Of a stretch of 64,000 bases of DNA, positions 1 through 10,842 are shown piece by piece. Source of the DNA: Paraglaciecola sp. (GTDB lineage Bacteria > Pseudomonadota > Gammaproteobacteria > Enterobacterales > Alteromonadaceae); NCBI GenBank assembly GCA_009993955.1, contig JAACSL010000011.1:1-64000 (forward strand), read 5' to 3'. The notes under the pieces were generated by a model. The model was not told the origin of the DNA. It did no database searches and saw only the letters and a program-made list of their open reading frames with translations. Numbering within the stretch: the stretch's first letter is position 1; every line of letters begins with the position of its first letter. Both the position numbers and the translations under genes were made by a program.

Positions 1-1846
1 TTATCAGTACGTTGCCACGCAGTTACCGCATTTAACCATTGTGGTGTCGCCGCTATTGGCGCTCATCAAAGACCAACTGAGTTTTTTGCACAGCAAGGGT
101 ATTCATGCTGCGAGTATTGATTCTACCCTCAACCCTGAGCAAAACCGCGAGGTGATGCAAGCAGTGCGTAGTGGTGATTGTAAGATATTGATGGTCTCGG
201 TTGAACGTTTTAAGAATGAACGTTTTCGCCAATTTATTCAAAGTGTGGCTTTATCGATGTTGGTGATAGACGAAGCCCATTGTATTTCTGAGTGGGGGCA
301 TAATTTTCGACCAGACTATCTAAAATTGCCGCGTTATCAACAAGAACTCAAGATCCCATTGGTATTGTTATTAACCGCCACGGCCACCAAAAAAGTGAAA
401 CACGATATGGCACAGCGCTTTGCCATAGCGTCAAACGATATTGTGCAAACAGGCTTCTATCGCGCCAACCTAAACCTCGATGTTGTGCCCACTGCCTCCG
501 CTGACAAAGACCAACAACTCTTACACGTACTGCGGCAACAAACTTCACTTAATCCCACTAGTTCGGGCATTGTGTATGTAACGCTGCAAAAAACCGCTGA
601 GCAGGTTGCCCAACTATTGCAAGTTCAGGGTATGGCGGCCCAAGCCTACCACGCGGGCTTAAATGATGAACGTCGCCAGCGTATTCAACAGGATTTTATG
701 CAAGGCACTGTGCACGTTGTGGTGGCCACCATAGCCTTTGGCATGGGCATCGATAAAGCCGATATTCGGTTTGTCATTCACTACGATTTACCTAAATCCA
801 TTGAAAACTATAGCCAAGAAATTGGCCGCGCTGGGCGAGATGGGCAAGTGGCGCAGTGCAGCGTATTGGCTAATTTGGATGGTCTCACCACGGTGGAAAA
901 TTTTGTATATGGCGATACCCCAGATCAAGCAGCCATAGGGAGTGTTTTACTGCACATACAAGCAGCAGTGCAAAACGATGACTCTAAGCCACTAAATGCG
1001 GCAAATCCGCAATGGGAAATGCAAATAAACGATCTCTCTAATCTGAGTAATATTCGTCAATTACCTTTAAAAACCTTGTTAGTGCAACTTGAGTTGGCAG
1101 GGGTGATACAACCCTTGTATGCCTACTATGCAGAGTACCGACTGCGTTTTGTGCAAGGACAAAATGAAATTTTGCAGCAATTTACTGGCGAGCGGCAACG
1201 CTTTCTCACGGCCTTGTTTAAACATGTAGAGATGAAAAAAATCTGGGGGACTTTGCACTTCGATAACCTTTACGCAGACTACGGGGCGAGCCGCGATCGG
1301 GTTATCACGGCCTTAGACTACTTAGCCGAACAAGGATGGCTAGAGGTGCAAAGTAAAAGTATGACTGAGGTGTTTGCCGTGGACCTGGCACAACTCGCCA
1401 AACCTAGCTTGAGCGCAAAGCTCAGTGATTATTTTGCCCAAAACGAGGGAAGTGAGATCAAACGCATTGCCGCATTGGCAAGGTTCTTTGCTTTAGACAG
1501 TTGTCTGAGTTACAACTTATCTCGCTACTTCGACGATCACGCCGCGCCACAACACTGTGGCCATTGCAGTGTTTGCGCAGGACGGGTGGCGATTTTGCCT
1601 AAAACACCACAAAGCCCGATGCCCGACGACGAAGCCTTACGTGAAGCCATGCAACAATTGACGGAATTACTTGCGAGCAAACAACAAAACTCAGCGAGTT
1701 TAAGCACTTATTGCCGATTTTTAACCGGGATGACTACCCCTCAAACCAGTCGATTACGCCTCAGCCAGCTAAGCGGTTTTGCTTTATGTGCTCATCAGCC
1801 CTATGCCGTAGTACGTAACAAGCTATCCAGTCTTATCGCTAATTAA
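1..1846 (+). CDS. RecQ-family ATP-dependent DNA helicase, 5' truncated by window edge
   Basis: Open frame continues from base 2 (YQYVATQLPHLTIVVSPLLALIKDQ). DEAH box 'VIDEAHCISEWGHNFRPDY', 'YHAGL', 'ATIAFGMGIDKADIRFVIHYDLPKSIENYSQEIGRAGRDG', and C-terminal zinc-binding Cys cluster. Confidence 0.93.
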   Translation, partial: YQYVATQLPHLTIVVSPLLALIKDQLSFLHSKGIHAASIDSTLNPEQNREVMQAVRSGDCKILMVSVERFKNERFRQFIQSVALSMLVIDEAHCISEWGHNFRPDYLKLPRYQQELKIPLVLLLTATATKKVKHDMAQRFAIASNDIVQTGFYRANLNLDVVPTASADKDQQLLHVLRQQTSLNPTSSGIVYVTLQKTAEQVAQLLQVQGMAAQAYHAGLNDERRQRIQQDFMQGTVHVVVATIAFGMGIDKADIRFVIHYDLPKSIENYSQEIGRAGRDGQVAQCSVLANLDGLTTVENFVYGDTPDQAAIGSVLLHIQAAVQNDDSKPLNAANPQWEMQINDLSNLSNIRQLPLKTLLVQLELAGVIQPLYAYYAEYRLRFVQGQNEILQQFTGERQRFLTALFKHVEMKKIWGTLHFDNLYADYGASRDRVITALDYLAEQGWLEVQSKSMTEVFAVDLAQLAKPSLSAKLSDYFAQNEGSEIKRIAALARFFALDSCLSYNLSRYFDDHAAPQHCGHCSVCAGRVAILPKTPQSPMPDDEALREAMQQLTELLASKQQNSASLSTYCRFLTGMTTPQTSRLRLSQLSGFALCAHQPYAVVRNKLSSLIAN

Positions 1847-2017
1847 ATGTCATAAAAAAATAATCAATACAAAGCGTTAGAACAAAAAATCAATATTAAG
1901 CACTGGCCACAAATTTGCATCTGGTTACATCTTGAACACAAATTCGTGACCTTTGACCCTCTGCAAAACGCGTAAAAAAGCGTAAATTAGCAGTCTTAAA
2001 AATTTTACGGAACCAGC

Positions 2018-3130
2018 ATGTCTTCTGTCTTGACCAAACTACGCCAACAACCTGCCTGGATAGCGTTGGCTATCGTGATTGTCTTAACCCTGTGGATTGC
2101 CTCAGGCATGTTGTTTGCGGGTGATGCAGCTAAAACCAACCCCAATAAGGTTGAAAAACACCATGTTTCCCCTTTAGTCAAAGTGACCGTCAGCCTTACA
2201 CATGCAGAGGAAGTTAATCGAGAAATTACCTTGTATGGACGCACAGAGCCTGATCGTATCGCGACCTTGCGTGCCGAGGTAAAAGGCCTCGTGCAGGAAA
2301 TTTACGTACAGGAAGGGCAGTTTGTTGCAGCAGGCGAGAAAATCCTGCGTCTAGAAAGTACCGATGCGGCTAATCGTCTGCTGTCTGCCAAGGCCATGTT
2401 AAAACAACGAGAAATGGAACTGGATGGCGCCAAATCGCTGGGCAAACAGGGTTATCAGTCGCAAGTTACCCTAGCACAGGCACAAGCCAATCTGGCGATG
2501 GCCCAAACTGAGGTGAACAATTTACAGTTGGCGATTAGCAAAGCGTTGATCACGGCGCCTTTTGCTGGGGTAGTTAATGAACGTTTTGTCGAAGTGGGTG
2601 ACCTGCTGCGTGATGGCGACCAAATTGCGTCCCTTGTCGATTTAGACCCCTTGGTCATTACCGCCAATGTAACGCAAGGTAATGTGCAAGGGTTGCAGGT
2701 TAACCAGCTTGCTGCTGGCCGTTTAGTGGGGGGAGAGATTGTTGAGGGTAAAGTGCGGTTTATTTCCAGCGTGTCTGAACCCGGCACCAATACCTTTAAA
2801 ATTGAAGTAGCGGTGCCCAATCCTGGGCAAAAACAATTGGCTGGTATGAGCACCGAACTGGCTCTCCCTCTGCAAAAAACCTGGGCAATACGCATCACGC
2901 CTTCCGTTATGGCCTTAGATGAAGAGGGCAACCTTGGGGTGAAAACCGTGGTAGATAAACACGTTAAATTCATTCCCATCGACATCGTTAAAAGTGATAG
3001 CCAAGGTGTGTGGCTAAGTGGCATGGGCCAACAAGCTGACATCATCACCTTGGGTCATGGTTTTGTGCGTGACGGTGACGAAGTAGACGCAGTATACGCG
3101 GATGAAACCAATCAGCAGGTTATTCAATGA
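2018..3130 (+). CDS. RND efflux transporter periplasmic adaptor (membrane fusion protein)
   Basis: N-terminal TM, lipoyl-like hairpin region 'GLVQEIYVQEGQFVAAGEKILRLES' and 'ITAPFAGVVNERFVEVGDLL'; overlaps the following RND gene. Confidence 0.92.
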   Translation: MSSVLTKLRQQPAWIALAIVIVLTLWIASGMLFAGDAAKTNPNKVEKHHVSPLVKVTVSLTHAEEVNREITLYGRTEPDRIATLRAEVKGLVQEIYVQEGQFVAAGEKILRLESTDAANRLLSAKAMLKQREMELDGAKSLGKQGYQSQVTLAQAQANLAMAQTEVNNLQLAISKALITAPFAGVVNERFVEVGDLLRDGDQIASLVDLDPLVITANVTQGNVQGLQVNQLAAGRLVGGEIVEGKVRFISSVSEPGTNTFKIEVAVPNPGQKQLAGMSTELALPLQKTWAIRITPSVMALDEEGNLGVKTVVDKHVKFIPIDIVKSDSQGVWLSGMGQQADIITLGHGFVRDGDEVDAVYADETNQQVIQ

Positions 3131-6100
3131 ACGCACTCATTCAAGCTGCGTTAGAACGCAGTCGCACGGTACTGATGATGTTTGTATTGTTGATCATTGC
3201 GGGTGCGGTGACCTATGCCACCATTCCCCGTGAGTCTAATCCAGACGTGCCAATCCCCGTGATCTATGTGTCTATTGTGCACGATGGTATCTCGCCAGAA
3301 GACGCGGAGCGTATGTTGGTCAAACCCATGGAACGTGAACTGCGTTCCATCGATGGCATCAAAGAGATGAAGGCCACTGCCGGTGAGGGTTTTGCCAACA
3401 TCACTATGGAGTTTTTTCCGGGTTTAGATTCGCAGGCTGCCCTGGCCGATGTGCGTGACAAAGTGACAGTTGCCCGCGCCAAATTGCCTTCAGAAACCGA
3501 AGAACCCACCATTCATGAAGTGACCATGGCCGGTCAGCAAGCGGCCATTACCGTGGTATTGGCAGGACCAATCTCTGAACGCGCGTTATTGGTGGTAGCC
3601 CGAGAACTGAAAAATCGTTTAGAGAGCATGAGTGAAGTGCTGGAAGTAGAAGTGGGGGGCGATCGCGAAGACATCGTGGAAATCGTGGTCGATCCTCTGT
3701 TGATGGAAAGTTATGGCCTCGATCAAAACGATATCTTTAATCTACTCTCGCGCAATAACCGTTTAGTGCCTGCCGGCACCATGGACAATGGCAAGGGCAG
3801 TTTTGCGGTGAAAGTGCCCTCGGTATTTGAATCAGTTAAAGACGTGATGGAACAGCCAGTCAAAGTTCAGGGTGACAGTGTGATCACCTTTGCCGATGTG
3901 GCTCAGGTGCGCCGTTCCTACAAAGATCCCAACAGTTTTGCCCGTTTAAATGGCGATGCATCGGTTTCGTTAGAAGTAAAAAAACGCCCCGGTGAAAATA
4001 TGTTAGATACCGTGGCCAAGGTCAAAGCTTTGATTGCAGAGGCGCAACAATCGTCTATTTGGCCAGCCAGTATCAATGTGAGCTACACGGGTGACCAAAG
4101 TGTTGACGTGAATATGATGTTAAACGATCTGCAAAATAACGTGTCTAGCGCCATTATTCTGGTGGCGGTGGTGATCGTGGCCATCTTAGGGCTACGCACC
4201 GCCTTGCTGGTGGGGGTGTCTATTCCCGGTTCGTTTTTAACCGGTATTCTGATCATTGCCATGTTTGGTTATACCCTCAACATGGTGGTGTTGTTTTCCT
4301 TGATCATGGCCGTGGGCATGCTGGTGGATGGGGCCATTGTCGTCACCGAATACGCTGACCGCTGCATGAGTGAGGGCATGGACAAGAAAAAAGCCTATGG
4401 CTTGGCTGCCCAGCGCATGGCTTGGCCAATTACCGCTTCAACCGCCACCACCCTTGCGGCGTTTGCCCCTTTAATGTTCTGGCCGGGCATGATGGGTGAG
4501 TTCATGAAATATCTCCCCTTTACGTTGATTGCAGTGTTATCCGCATCTTTGGTGATGGCGCTGATTTTTGTGCCTGTACTCGGTGGAGTATTTGGTAAGC
4601 CGCGTTATGTGTCAGAAGCCTCGCGTCAGCAATTATTGCAAGCGGAAAGCGGCGATATCCGTCACTTGAGTGGTTTGACAGGTAAATACGTGAATACCTT
4701 GGCCGTGGCCATTGAGCACCCGTGGAAAATCTTGGGGGCCGCCATCGTCATCGCGATCTTATCGTTCACTGCTTTTGCCATGTCAGGTCTGGGTGTGCAG
4801 TTTTTCCCCAATGTCGACAGTCCAGGCATAAACATCACCGTGCGGTCATCCGGCGACATGTCGATTTACGAAAAAGATGCCATTATCCGCGATGTGGAAC
4901 GACGTTTAATCGATATGGAAGAAATCGAAACCTTGTATGAGCGCACAGGCGGACGTGACCAAATCGGTTACCTACGCATGAACTTGGTTGATTGGCATTA
5001 TCGCCCCCATTCTGACGAGGTGCTCAAAGAAACCCAGCAACGTCTGAAAGGTATTCCGGGTTTGGATATCGAGATTTCACCCGATCAAAATGGGCCTCAA
5101 TCGGGTAAGGATCTGCAAATTCAGTTGTCGTCACGCTTCCCTGAATTGTTAGATGAAGCAACCCTGAAAATTCGTGCGGCCTTGGATGCTAACGACAAAT
5201 TCACCTCCATCAGCGATACCGCGTCCAAACCCGGCATTGAGTGGCAACTTAAGGTTAACCGCAGTGATGCAGCACGGTTTGGGGCTGATGCCACCTTAGT
5301 GGGCAGTACCGTACAGTTTGTCACCAACGGTTTAAAAATTGGCGAATATCGCCCAGATGACGTGGATGATGAATTAGACATTCGTGTGCGTTACCCGGTT
5401 GACTCGCGCTACATCGGCAAACTCGATGAACTTAGAATGAAAACCGCCACTGGCATGGTGCCAATCGGTAATTTTGTAGAGCGCACGCCGCAGCCAAAAA
5501 CCGATTTAATCCGCCACATTGACAGTGAACGGGTATTGACCGTGGAGGCGAACATGGTGCCCGGTGAGCAACTCAGTCACGAACTGCCCCTATTGCAGGC
5601 GCAGTTGCCAGAACTGGGCATCGATCCGCGGGTGAGCTTGTCGATCAAAGGTCAAAATGAACAACAAGATGAGTCAGAAACCTTCTTAAAAAATGCGTTT
5701 TTGGTCGCCCTGTTTGTGATGGCGATTATTTTAGTGACCCAATTCAATAGCTTCTACCAAGCATTTTTAATTTTGAGTGCGGTGTTGTTCTCCACTGTTG
5801 GGGTGTTTTTGGGATTAGTGATTTTCCAAAAACCCTTTGGCATTGTTATGTCAGGAATAGGCGTGATTGCCTTGGCTGGTATTGTAGTCAACAACAACAT
5901 TGTATTGATTGATACTTACAATATTCTGCGTAAAGAAGGGTTCGCCCCCATGGAAGCGATATTGCGCACTGGCGCGCAACGTTTGCGCCCCGTAATGCTC
6001 ACCACCGTTACCACCATTTTGGGTTTGTTACCCATGGTCGCTGAAATCAACATCGACTTTATTGGGCGTAATGTAGACATTGGCGGTCCTTCCACCGAAT

Positions 6101-6264
6101 GGTGGTCACAGCTCGCCACAGCGGTAGCGGGTGGTTTGGCCTTTGCTACCTTGTTAACCCTGGTTTTGACCCCGTGTATGCTGGCTCTCAAAGCCCGTGG
6201 TGAAGAGCGACAAGCCTTAAAAAAGGCACACGCACAACAGGGTGAATTGGTCAGCGTGAAATAA
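3127..6264 (+). CDS. RND-family efflux permease (AcrB/MexB-like)
   Basis: 1045 aa; 'PRESNPDVPIPVIYVSIVHDGISPEDAERMLVKPMERELRSIDGI', multiple TM segments, 'NNNIVLIDTYN'; 4-bp overlap with adaptor gene. Confidence 0.95.
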   Translation: MNALIQAALERSRTVLMMFVLLIIAGAVTYATIPRESNPDVPIPVIYVSIVHDGISPEDAERMLVKPMERELRSIDGIKEMKATAGEGFANITMEFFPGLDSQAALADVRDKVTVARAKLPSETEEPTIHEVTMAGQQAAITVVLAGPISERALLVVARELKNRLESMSEVLEVEVGGDREDIVEIVVDPLLMESYGLDQNDIFNLLSRNNRLVPAGTMDNGKGSFAVKVPSVFESVKDVMEQPVKVQGDSVITFADVAQVRRSYKDPNSFARLNGDASVSLEVKKRPGENMLDTVAKVKALIAEAQQSSIWPASINVSYTGDQSVDVNMMLNDLQNNVSSAIILVAVVIVAILGLRTALLVGVSIPGSFLTGILIIAMFGYTLNMVVLFSLIMAVGMLVDGAIVVTEYADRCMSEGMDKKKAYGLAAQRMAWPITASTATTLAAFAPLMFWPGMMGEFMKYLPFTLIAVLSASLVMALIFVPVLGGVFGKPRYVSEASRQQLLQAESGDIRHLSGLTGKYVNTLAVAIEHPWKILGAAIVIAILSFTAFAMSGLGVQFFPNVDSPGINITVRSSGDMSIYEKDAIIRDVERRLIDMEEIETLYERTGGRDQIGYLRMNLVDWHYRPHSDEVLKETQQRLKGIPGLDIEISPDQNGPQSGKDLQIQLSSRFPELLDEATLKIRAALDANDKFTSISDTASKPGIEWQLKVNRSDAARFGADATLVGSTVQFVTNGLKIGEYRPDDVDDELDIRVRYPVDSRYIGKLDELRMKTATGMVPIGNFVERTPQPKTDLIRHIDSERVLTVEANMVPGEQLSHELPLLQAQLPELGIDPRVSLSIKGQNEQQDESETFLKNAFLVALFVMAIILVTQFNSFYQAFLILSAVLFSTVGVFLGLVIFQKPFGIVMSGIGVIALAGIVVNNNIVLIDTYNILRKEGFAPMEAILRTGAQRLRPVMLTTVTTILGLLPMVAEINIDFIGRNVDIGGPSTEWWSQLATAVAGGLAFATLLTLVLTPCMLALKARGEERQALKKAHAQQGELVSVK

Positions 6265-6428
6265 CTGCGTTTGCCGGGCAGTGTGTGGGCATGCCACGCA
6301 CTGTTGGCGGCTACTGTCAGTCATGATGTGATCGAGTCACTCACATCGCTTCCGATTTATTTTCCGTGGTATTTTACAAAAAAGGGCTTTCGTTCAATTC
6401 ACAAAATCGGTAGTATCAGCGCCGCTTT

Positions 6429-6515
6429 GCAGATGTGGTGGAATTGGTAGACACGCTAGCTTCAGGTGCTAGTGGCTTAACGGCCGTGGGAGTTCGAGTC
6501 TCCCCATCTGCACCA
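6429..6515 (+). tRNA. tRNA-Leu (anticodon CAG), CCA encoded
   Basis: Acceptor stem GCAGATG/CATCTGC, anticodon arm CTAGC-TTCAGGT-GCTAG, long variable arm, T-arm 'GAGTTCGAGTCTC', encoded CCA. Confidence 0.95.
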
Positions 6516-6737
6516 ACAAATTCAAAATATGGCTTAGTTAACCCAATAATTAAGCTCTCCTTGGTTTTTCGCTGTAAAAAGCACTCCTGCCTTTGTAATT
6601 CAGCTGTAAGTTTTTTGTATTTTATATTGATTCTCATGCCATTAAGTGTGACAAAAGTATGGCAACAAAATAATCATCAGATTGTGCTGCGTCGATACGC
6701 ATTCAAGTCATCAAAAATTCCACTTGGAGCTGAACAA

Positions 6738-7142
6738 ATGGCCACTAAAAGAGCATCTTCGGTGCATGAAGATCCCACCATCATTAACCTTTTAGAGAAA
6801 ATGCCAAGCCATGTTCGGCAATCATTTAATGAAGAACAATTAGCCCATCTTCGCAACGCGTTAGTCGGGCGCAAGTGGCAGCATCATGCCCTCGATATGC
6901 GCGGCACGGTGCCATGGTTTAACTATCGCTATTATTATGTGGTGATTGCCGGCAAGAATAAACGACAACTCAGCCGCACTGAAAAACAGGTTTCAAGTTT
7001 TATGATGGCTGCTTTTGTCACCGTCTTGCTGACACTCTCCACGCTGTTTGGCTTGTTGCTGTTATATCTGCTCAAATCAGCCTTAGGTATCAATTTATTT
7101 GAAGACTTTTCCCTTGGCATTTGGGGCTGGTTTCGTTCCTAA
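6738..7142 (+). CDS. Conserved hypothetical protein with one C-terminal-region TM segment
   Basis: Start at MATKRASSVHEDPTIIN chosen because the longer ORF begins inside tRNA-Leu; 'MAAFVTVLLTLSTLFGLLLLYLL' TM. Confidence 0.7.
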   Translation: MATKRASSVHEDPTIINLLEKMPSHVRQSFNEEQLAHLRNALVGRKWQHHALDMRGTVPWFNYRYYYVVIAGKNKRQLSRTEKQVSSFMMAAFVTVLLTLSTLFGLLLLYLLKSALGINLFEDFSLGIWGWFRS

Positions 7143-7314
7143 ACGCGTAGGATAGTTTGGTCGGTGAAACAATCTTGGATGCAAAAGGCAAACTCAATGC
7201 AGAGTTAGGGTTGACGCCGAGGTTAAGTCCTTACTAGCGAAAGATTAGCGTCAGCCACGCAGATACCTGTAGACTCTTCAGCAGCAAAGGATTGGCGTGA
7301 ACAGCAATAGCCAT

Positions 7315-8430
7315 TTATTCAGCAGCGGCTTGGCCCATCGTGCTGGCATAAGACAGGCGATATTCGTTTGGCGTAGCGCCAAAGGCGGCTTTAAATGCTC
7401 GACTAAATGGCCCTACTGAAGCAAAGCCACTTTCTAATCCAACTACCAGAACTGGCCAATGCAGACAGTTAGGATCCTCTAGTAAGGTTTTCGCGTGGTT
7501 AATGCGTAAGGCATTGATAAATTGATTAAAGTTACGTGCATCGAGCTGTTCACGTAACACGCGACTCACACGATACTCAGACACATTAAATTGCCGGGCA
7601 ACATCCGCCACTTTCAGTCCTGACTCTAAGTACCAGCGTTGGGTAACGAGCAATTGTTTAATCTGCATGCCTAGATATAGATCATCCTGGCTTAGATTTT
7701 TCTCTGTATCGCAGGGTGGCGATGAAAAAGCTTGTATCTTGACTTTACTATCTGCATCTTTTGCATGAACGTTTTTTGACGAATGCTGCCAGATTATCAA
7801 GCCCTGGGTGACAATTAACATCAATAAGGCAGCTAGTCCATTGACCACAAGTTGCACGGATTCTCCCGCAAAAACGGCGTGGTAGGCTTTGGCCAACACC
7901 ATACAACTCAGTACGGCTAGGGCGTAAGTGCTGACAAAAATTAATGCTTGCCAGCGCGGCGCACCATGTTTCGACGATAAACCACGACAGCCTTCCCAGC
8001 ATGTCAGCAATAACATGCCTGACGACAAAAGTGCGACCAAGTGACCGATAACCGCCTGCAAGGGAACAATAAAGGCGCTGTCAAAAACATGGCTTTCTTG
8101 AATAAATTGCAAGCCTTGTGAGCAAGCTATTAAGCTTGCCACCGATGCAGCTAGTGCAAGGTGGCGCCACGCAATGGCGTTTTTAACGCGAAACATCGCC
8201 CTTGCGACTAACCAAAACCCATTGCAGGTGGCACAGGCCCCAAGACCAATTAAATACTGATAGGCCCCTACTTTGTCTGCACTTAATTGTTGGGCGGCCA
8301 TCATGGCAATTGATCCACAAAAAACGGCAAAACATAAATGTACGGCGGTTTTGTGGCGAACAGCCACCTGCGCCAATAACAAGGCAAGGCTGGTGGCAAG
8401 AACGAGACTAAAAATAATAGTGGGGTACAT
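7315..8430 (-). CDS. Membrane-associated AraC-family transcriptional regulator
   Basis: Several TM segments then AraC HTH: 'LKVADVARQFNVSEYRVSRVLREQLDARNFNQFINALRINHAKTLL...GFASVGPFSRAFKAAFGATPNEYR'. Start at MYPTIIF preferred over the 8565 ORF start. Confidence 0.88.
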   Translation of the reverse strand: MYPTIIFSLVLATSLALLLAQVAVRHKTAVHLCFAVFCGSIAMMAAQQLSADKVGAYQYLIGLGACATCNGFWLVARAMFRVKNAIAWRHLALAASVASLIACSQGLQFIQESHVFDSAFIVPLQAVIGHLVALLSSGMLLLTCWEGCRGLSSKHGAPRWQALIFVSTYALAVLSCMVLAKAYHAVFAGESVQLVVNGLAALLMLIVTQGLIIWQHSSKNVHAKDADSKVKIQAFSSPPCDTEKNLSQDDLYLGMQIKQLLVTQRWYLESGLKVADVARQFNVSEYRVSRVLREQLDARNFNQFINALRINHAKTLLEDPNCLHWPVLVVGLESGFASVGPFSRAFKAAFGATPNEYRLSYASTMGQAAAE

Positions 8431-8597
8431 ACAGCAAACTAATTTCGCAGACGAGCCTGCATGGTAGTGGCTTATGTGGTGAAGGGTCAAACCTACTTTG
8501 TTGCCGCTTGTGTCTGAAGCCAGATAGCTCAGTGAATGTCGCTTAAAAAGCGTTAACTTAGGCAAAACTGTAGGCCGAATTTAAAATTCGGCGCGCT

Positions 8598-9512
8598 GTG
8601 CTTGAAAAAATCTTACACCATCTGCCTACGATTAATCATAGTAGAGAATGTTGTATGTTGAATTTAGTGACGCGCACATGGCGCGATATGATCCTTGCTA
8701 ATAGTCCAAGCGCTGCAGACAGAGCCTTGCGAATGGGAGTGGCCAGTTGGCTTACCATAGCGTTAGTTGGACAGTGGATTTTTGCTTGTTATATTTTTAT
8801 CGTTTATGCCATACCAGTTGCAGGCGGTGACTTCGCCTTAACTCGGCTGAGCCACCCAATAACCGGTTATGTGGAGAGTGATACGATGGGCAACGTATTG
8901 TATTTTTCCCACGTCATCCCTGCTGCCATTCTCAGCATGGCTGGTGTACTGCAGATTATCCCCGCGTTAAGGCAACAATATCCTGTGTTGCATCGTTGGA
9001 GCGGCCGTCTGTTTTTAAGCCTAGGTTTATGTGGTGCCATAGGCGGCTTGTATTTGACTTGGGGACGAGACTCTCGACTCAGTGACTTTGGCGCTATTGG
9101 TATTACGCTAAATGGTCTGCTCATTCCTATTGCGGTGTATCTGGCATGGCATTATGCTCGGCTGCGGCGATTTGCTGTGCATCGTCGTTGGGCCATTCAA
9201 GCATTTCTGCTGGTTAACGGGGTTTGGACGTTTCGGCTTTATCTCATGGGCTGGTATATCATCAATCAAGGGCCAAATGGCAACACCAAACAACTAGACG
9301 GCCCCGCAGACATTGTCTTGTCTTTTGCCTGCTACTTATTGCCTATGGCTGTGTCTGGCTTGGTCTTTTGGGCCGAACACAAAAAGCACACAATACTAAC
9401 GTGGGGGGTGAGTGGCATTATGATGTTAGGCAGTATCATCACGCTTTTTGGGGTCATTGCCGCTACGTTTGCTATGTGGATGCCTCCCATTCAAGCCGTA
9501 CTGGCTGCCTAA
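8598..9512 (+). CDS. DUF2306-like membrane protein
   Basis: Multiple TM; 'YFSHVIPAAILSMAGVLQIIPALRQQYPVLHRWSGRLFL' and 'HRRWAIQAFLLVNGVWTFR' pattern recalled from DUF2306. True start may be downstream (MLNLVTRTWRDMI). Confidence 0.75.
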   Translation: MLEKILHHLPTINHSRECCMLNLVTRTWRDMILANSPSAADRALRMGVASWLTIALVGQWIFACYIFIVYAIPVAGGDFALTRLSHPITGYVESDTMGNVLYFSHVIPAAILSMAGVLQIIPALRQQYPVLHRWSGRLFLSLGLCGAIGGLYLTWGRDSRLSDFGAIGITLNGLLIPIAVYLAWHYARLRRFAVHRRWAIQAFLLVNGVWTFRLYLMGWYIINQGPNGNTKQLDGPADIVLSFACYLLPMAVSGLVFWAEHKKHTILTWGVSGIMMLGSIITLFGVIAATFAMWMPPIQAVLAA

Positions 9513-9525
9513 GGTTTTGCCTGTC

Positions 9526-9553
9526 TGGCTGCCGCAACCATCTGCGGCAGCCA
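9526..9553. terminator. Bidirectional hairpin between convergent genes
   Basis: Perfect 11-bp arms TGGCTGCCGCA-accatc-TGCGGCAGCCA between genes ending at 9512(+) and 9565(-). Confidence 0.6.
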
Positions 9554-9564
9554 TTTAACCCACC

Positions 9565-10770
9565 TTAACTACTGGTGTTTGCGACAAGTGTTTTGTGGTC
9601 AGCTGATAAGTGTGGGTTGCTGGGTTTTAAGCCAAACAAGTAGCGAGAAATGTTATGTCGGCGAATTACCTCATAGCTCAGTACACAGCCTACTACGGTC
9701 AAAATAATCAACATTGGCGCTTCAATTACAGCGGGGATATGCCAAGCCTTAATACTCATAGCCAATACGATGATCAGAGTTTGATGCACGATGTAACAAG
9801 GTAAAATCGCTTGATTGGCATAGGCAACAAAACGATTGTTGAATTGTAAATATTTACCTGCATAGGCAAACAAGGCAAAAATCCACGCCCAATGATTAAT
9901 TGAAAGCAACATGGCGTGCACAAGTTGGGTGACCATCAAGGCATCTAATGCGGGGCCAACATTTAACACACCATGTCTGTCGAGGAGCAACCAGCTGTAA
10001 CCAGCCAGGGCTAAAGCGGCAAACCAGCGGCGCTTAACAATAATGTTCTGCCAAAGCGCGGGTAAGGTTGCCACCGCCATGCCACTGACAAATACACTAA
10101 AATAAATACCGTGCAAAAACCAATCATCAGTGAAGCCGTGAGTGCTGGGATATTCTTTCAACCATAGACCCACACCGACGAGCCACAGCACTAAAAAACT
10201 AAACGCTAACCACGTGGGCAATTTTTGCATCAGCGCGGTTTGTAGTACGATTTTTAAAGGCCTGTAGAGCACAATCATGATCAAACTGTAACTCCACAAG
10301 TAGGGCAAAAACCACAGGTGATTCCAGGTGATCAACCCGATGTTTGATTGTTTATGTGGAGCCAATGTGGTGTGAATATTCAGGTAGTCTTGCAAGAACG
10401 CAAAGTAGGTACCGCTAAATTGCTGTTGGCATTGCAGTTCAAAATACAGTTGTGGTGGCACAATCACCAACATGCCAAACACCAAAGGCAGTAATAAACG
10501 TATGGTTTTTATTTTAAACAAAACCCACGTTGATAACTTGTGGTGAACCAAGGCCAGCGCTAAGCCGGAAATAAAAAATAGCAAAGACATGCGCCATTGA
10601 TTACTCAACAACATCAGGTTCTGCAGCACAACGCTTTGTTGTTCACTTTTAATGTGCCAACCCCAATCGGCCACATAATACATACCCACGTGATATAAAA
10701 TAAGGATGCCAAAGGCCAAAATGCGCAACCAATCTAAGTCGTAGCGCCGTGAATCTAGAGCTTGAGTCAT
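9565..10770 (-). CDS. Acyltransferase-3 family membrane protein
   Basis: 'RRYDLDWLRILAFGILILYHVGMYY', about 10 TM helices, 'ILPCYIVHQTLIIVLA'. Confidence 0.85.
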   Translation of the reverse strand: MTQALDSRRYDLDWLRILAFGILILYHVGMYYVADWGWHIKSEQQSVVLQNLMLLSNQWRMSLLFFISGLALALVHHKLSTWVLFKIKTIRLLLPLVFGMLVIVPPQLYFELQCQQQFSGTYFAFLQDYLNIHTTLAPHKQSNIGLITWNHLWFLPYLWSYSLIMIVLYRPLKIVLQTALMQKLPTWLAFSFLVLWLVGVGLWLKEYPSTHGFTDDWFLHGIYFSVFVSGMAVATLPALWQNIIVKRRWFAALALAGYSWLLLDRHGVLNVGPALDALMVTQLVHAMLLSINHWAWIFALFAYAGKYLQFNNRFVAYANQAILPCYIVHQTLIIVLAMSIKAWHIPAVIEAPMLIILTVVGCVLSYEVIRRHNISRYLFGLKPSNPHLSADHKTLVANTSS

Positions 10771-10842
10771 GATGTTTTCTCAGGTTAAATGATGCACTGA
10801 GCTTCACGCATTGGGTGTGAGATAACGAGAGCTAAAGGACAA

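Noticed and set aside
2455-3048. 197-aa minus-strand ORF inside the RND adaptor gene
   Set aside because: Antisense to a confidently assigned gene; low-complexity Ser/Thr/Pro composition with no family resemblance.
6416-6637. Minus-strand ORF with 'VGADGETRTPTAVKPLAPEASVSTNSTTS'
   Set aside because: Antisense of tRNA-Leu; spurious.
6435-6737. N-terminal part of the 235-aa plus-strand ORF
   Set aside because: Begins inside tRNA-Leu; the protein more likely starts at 6738.
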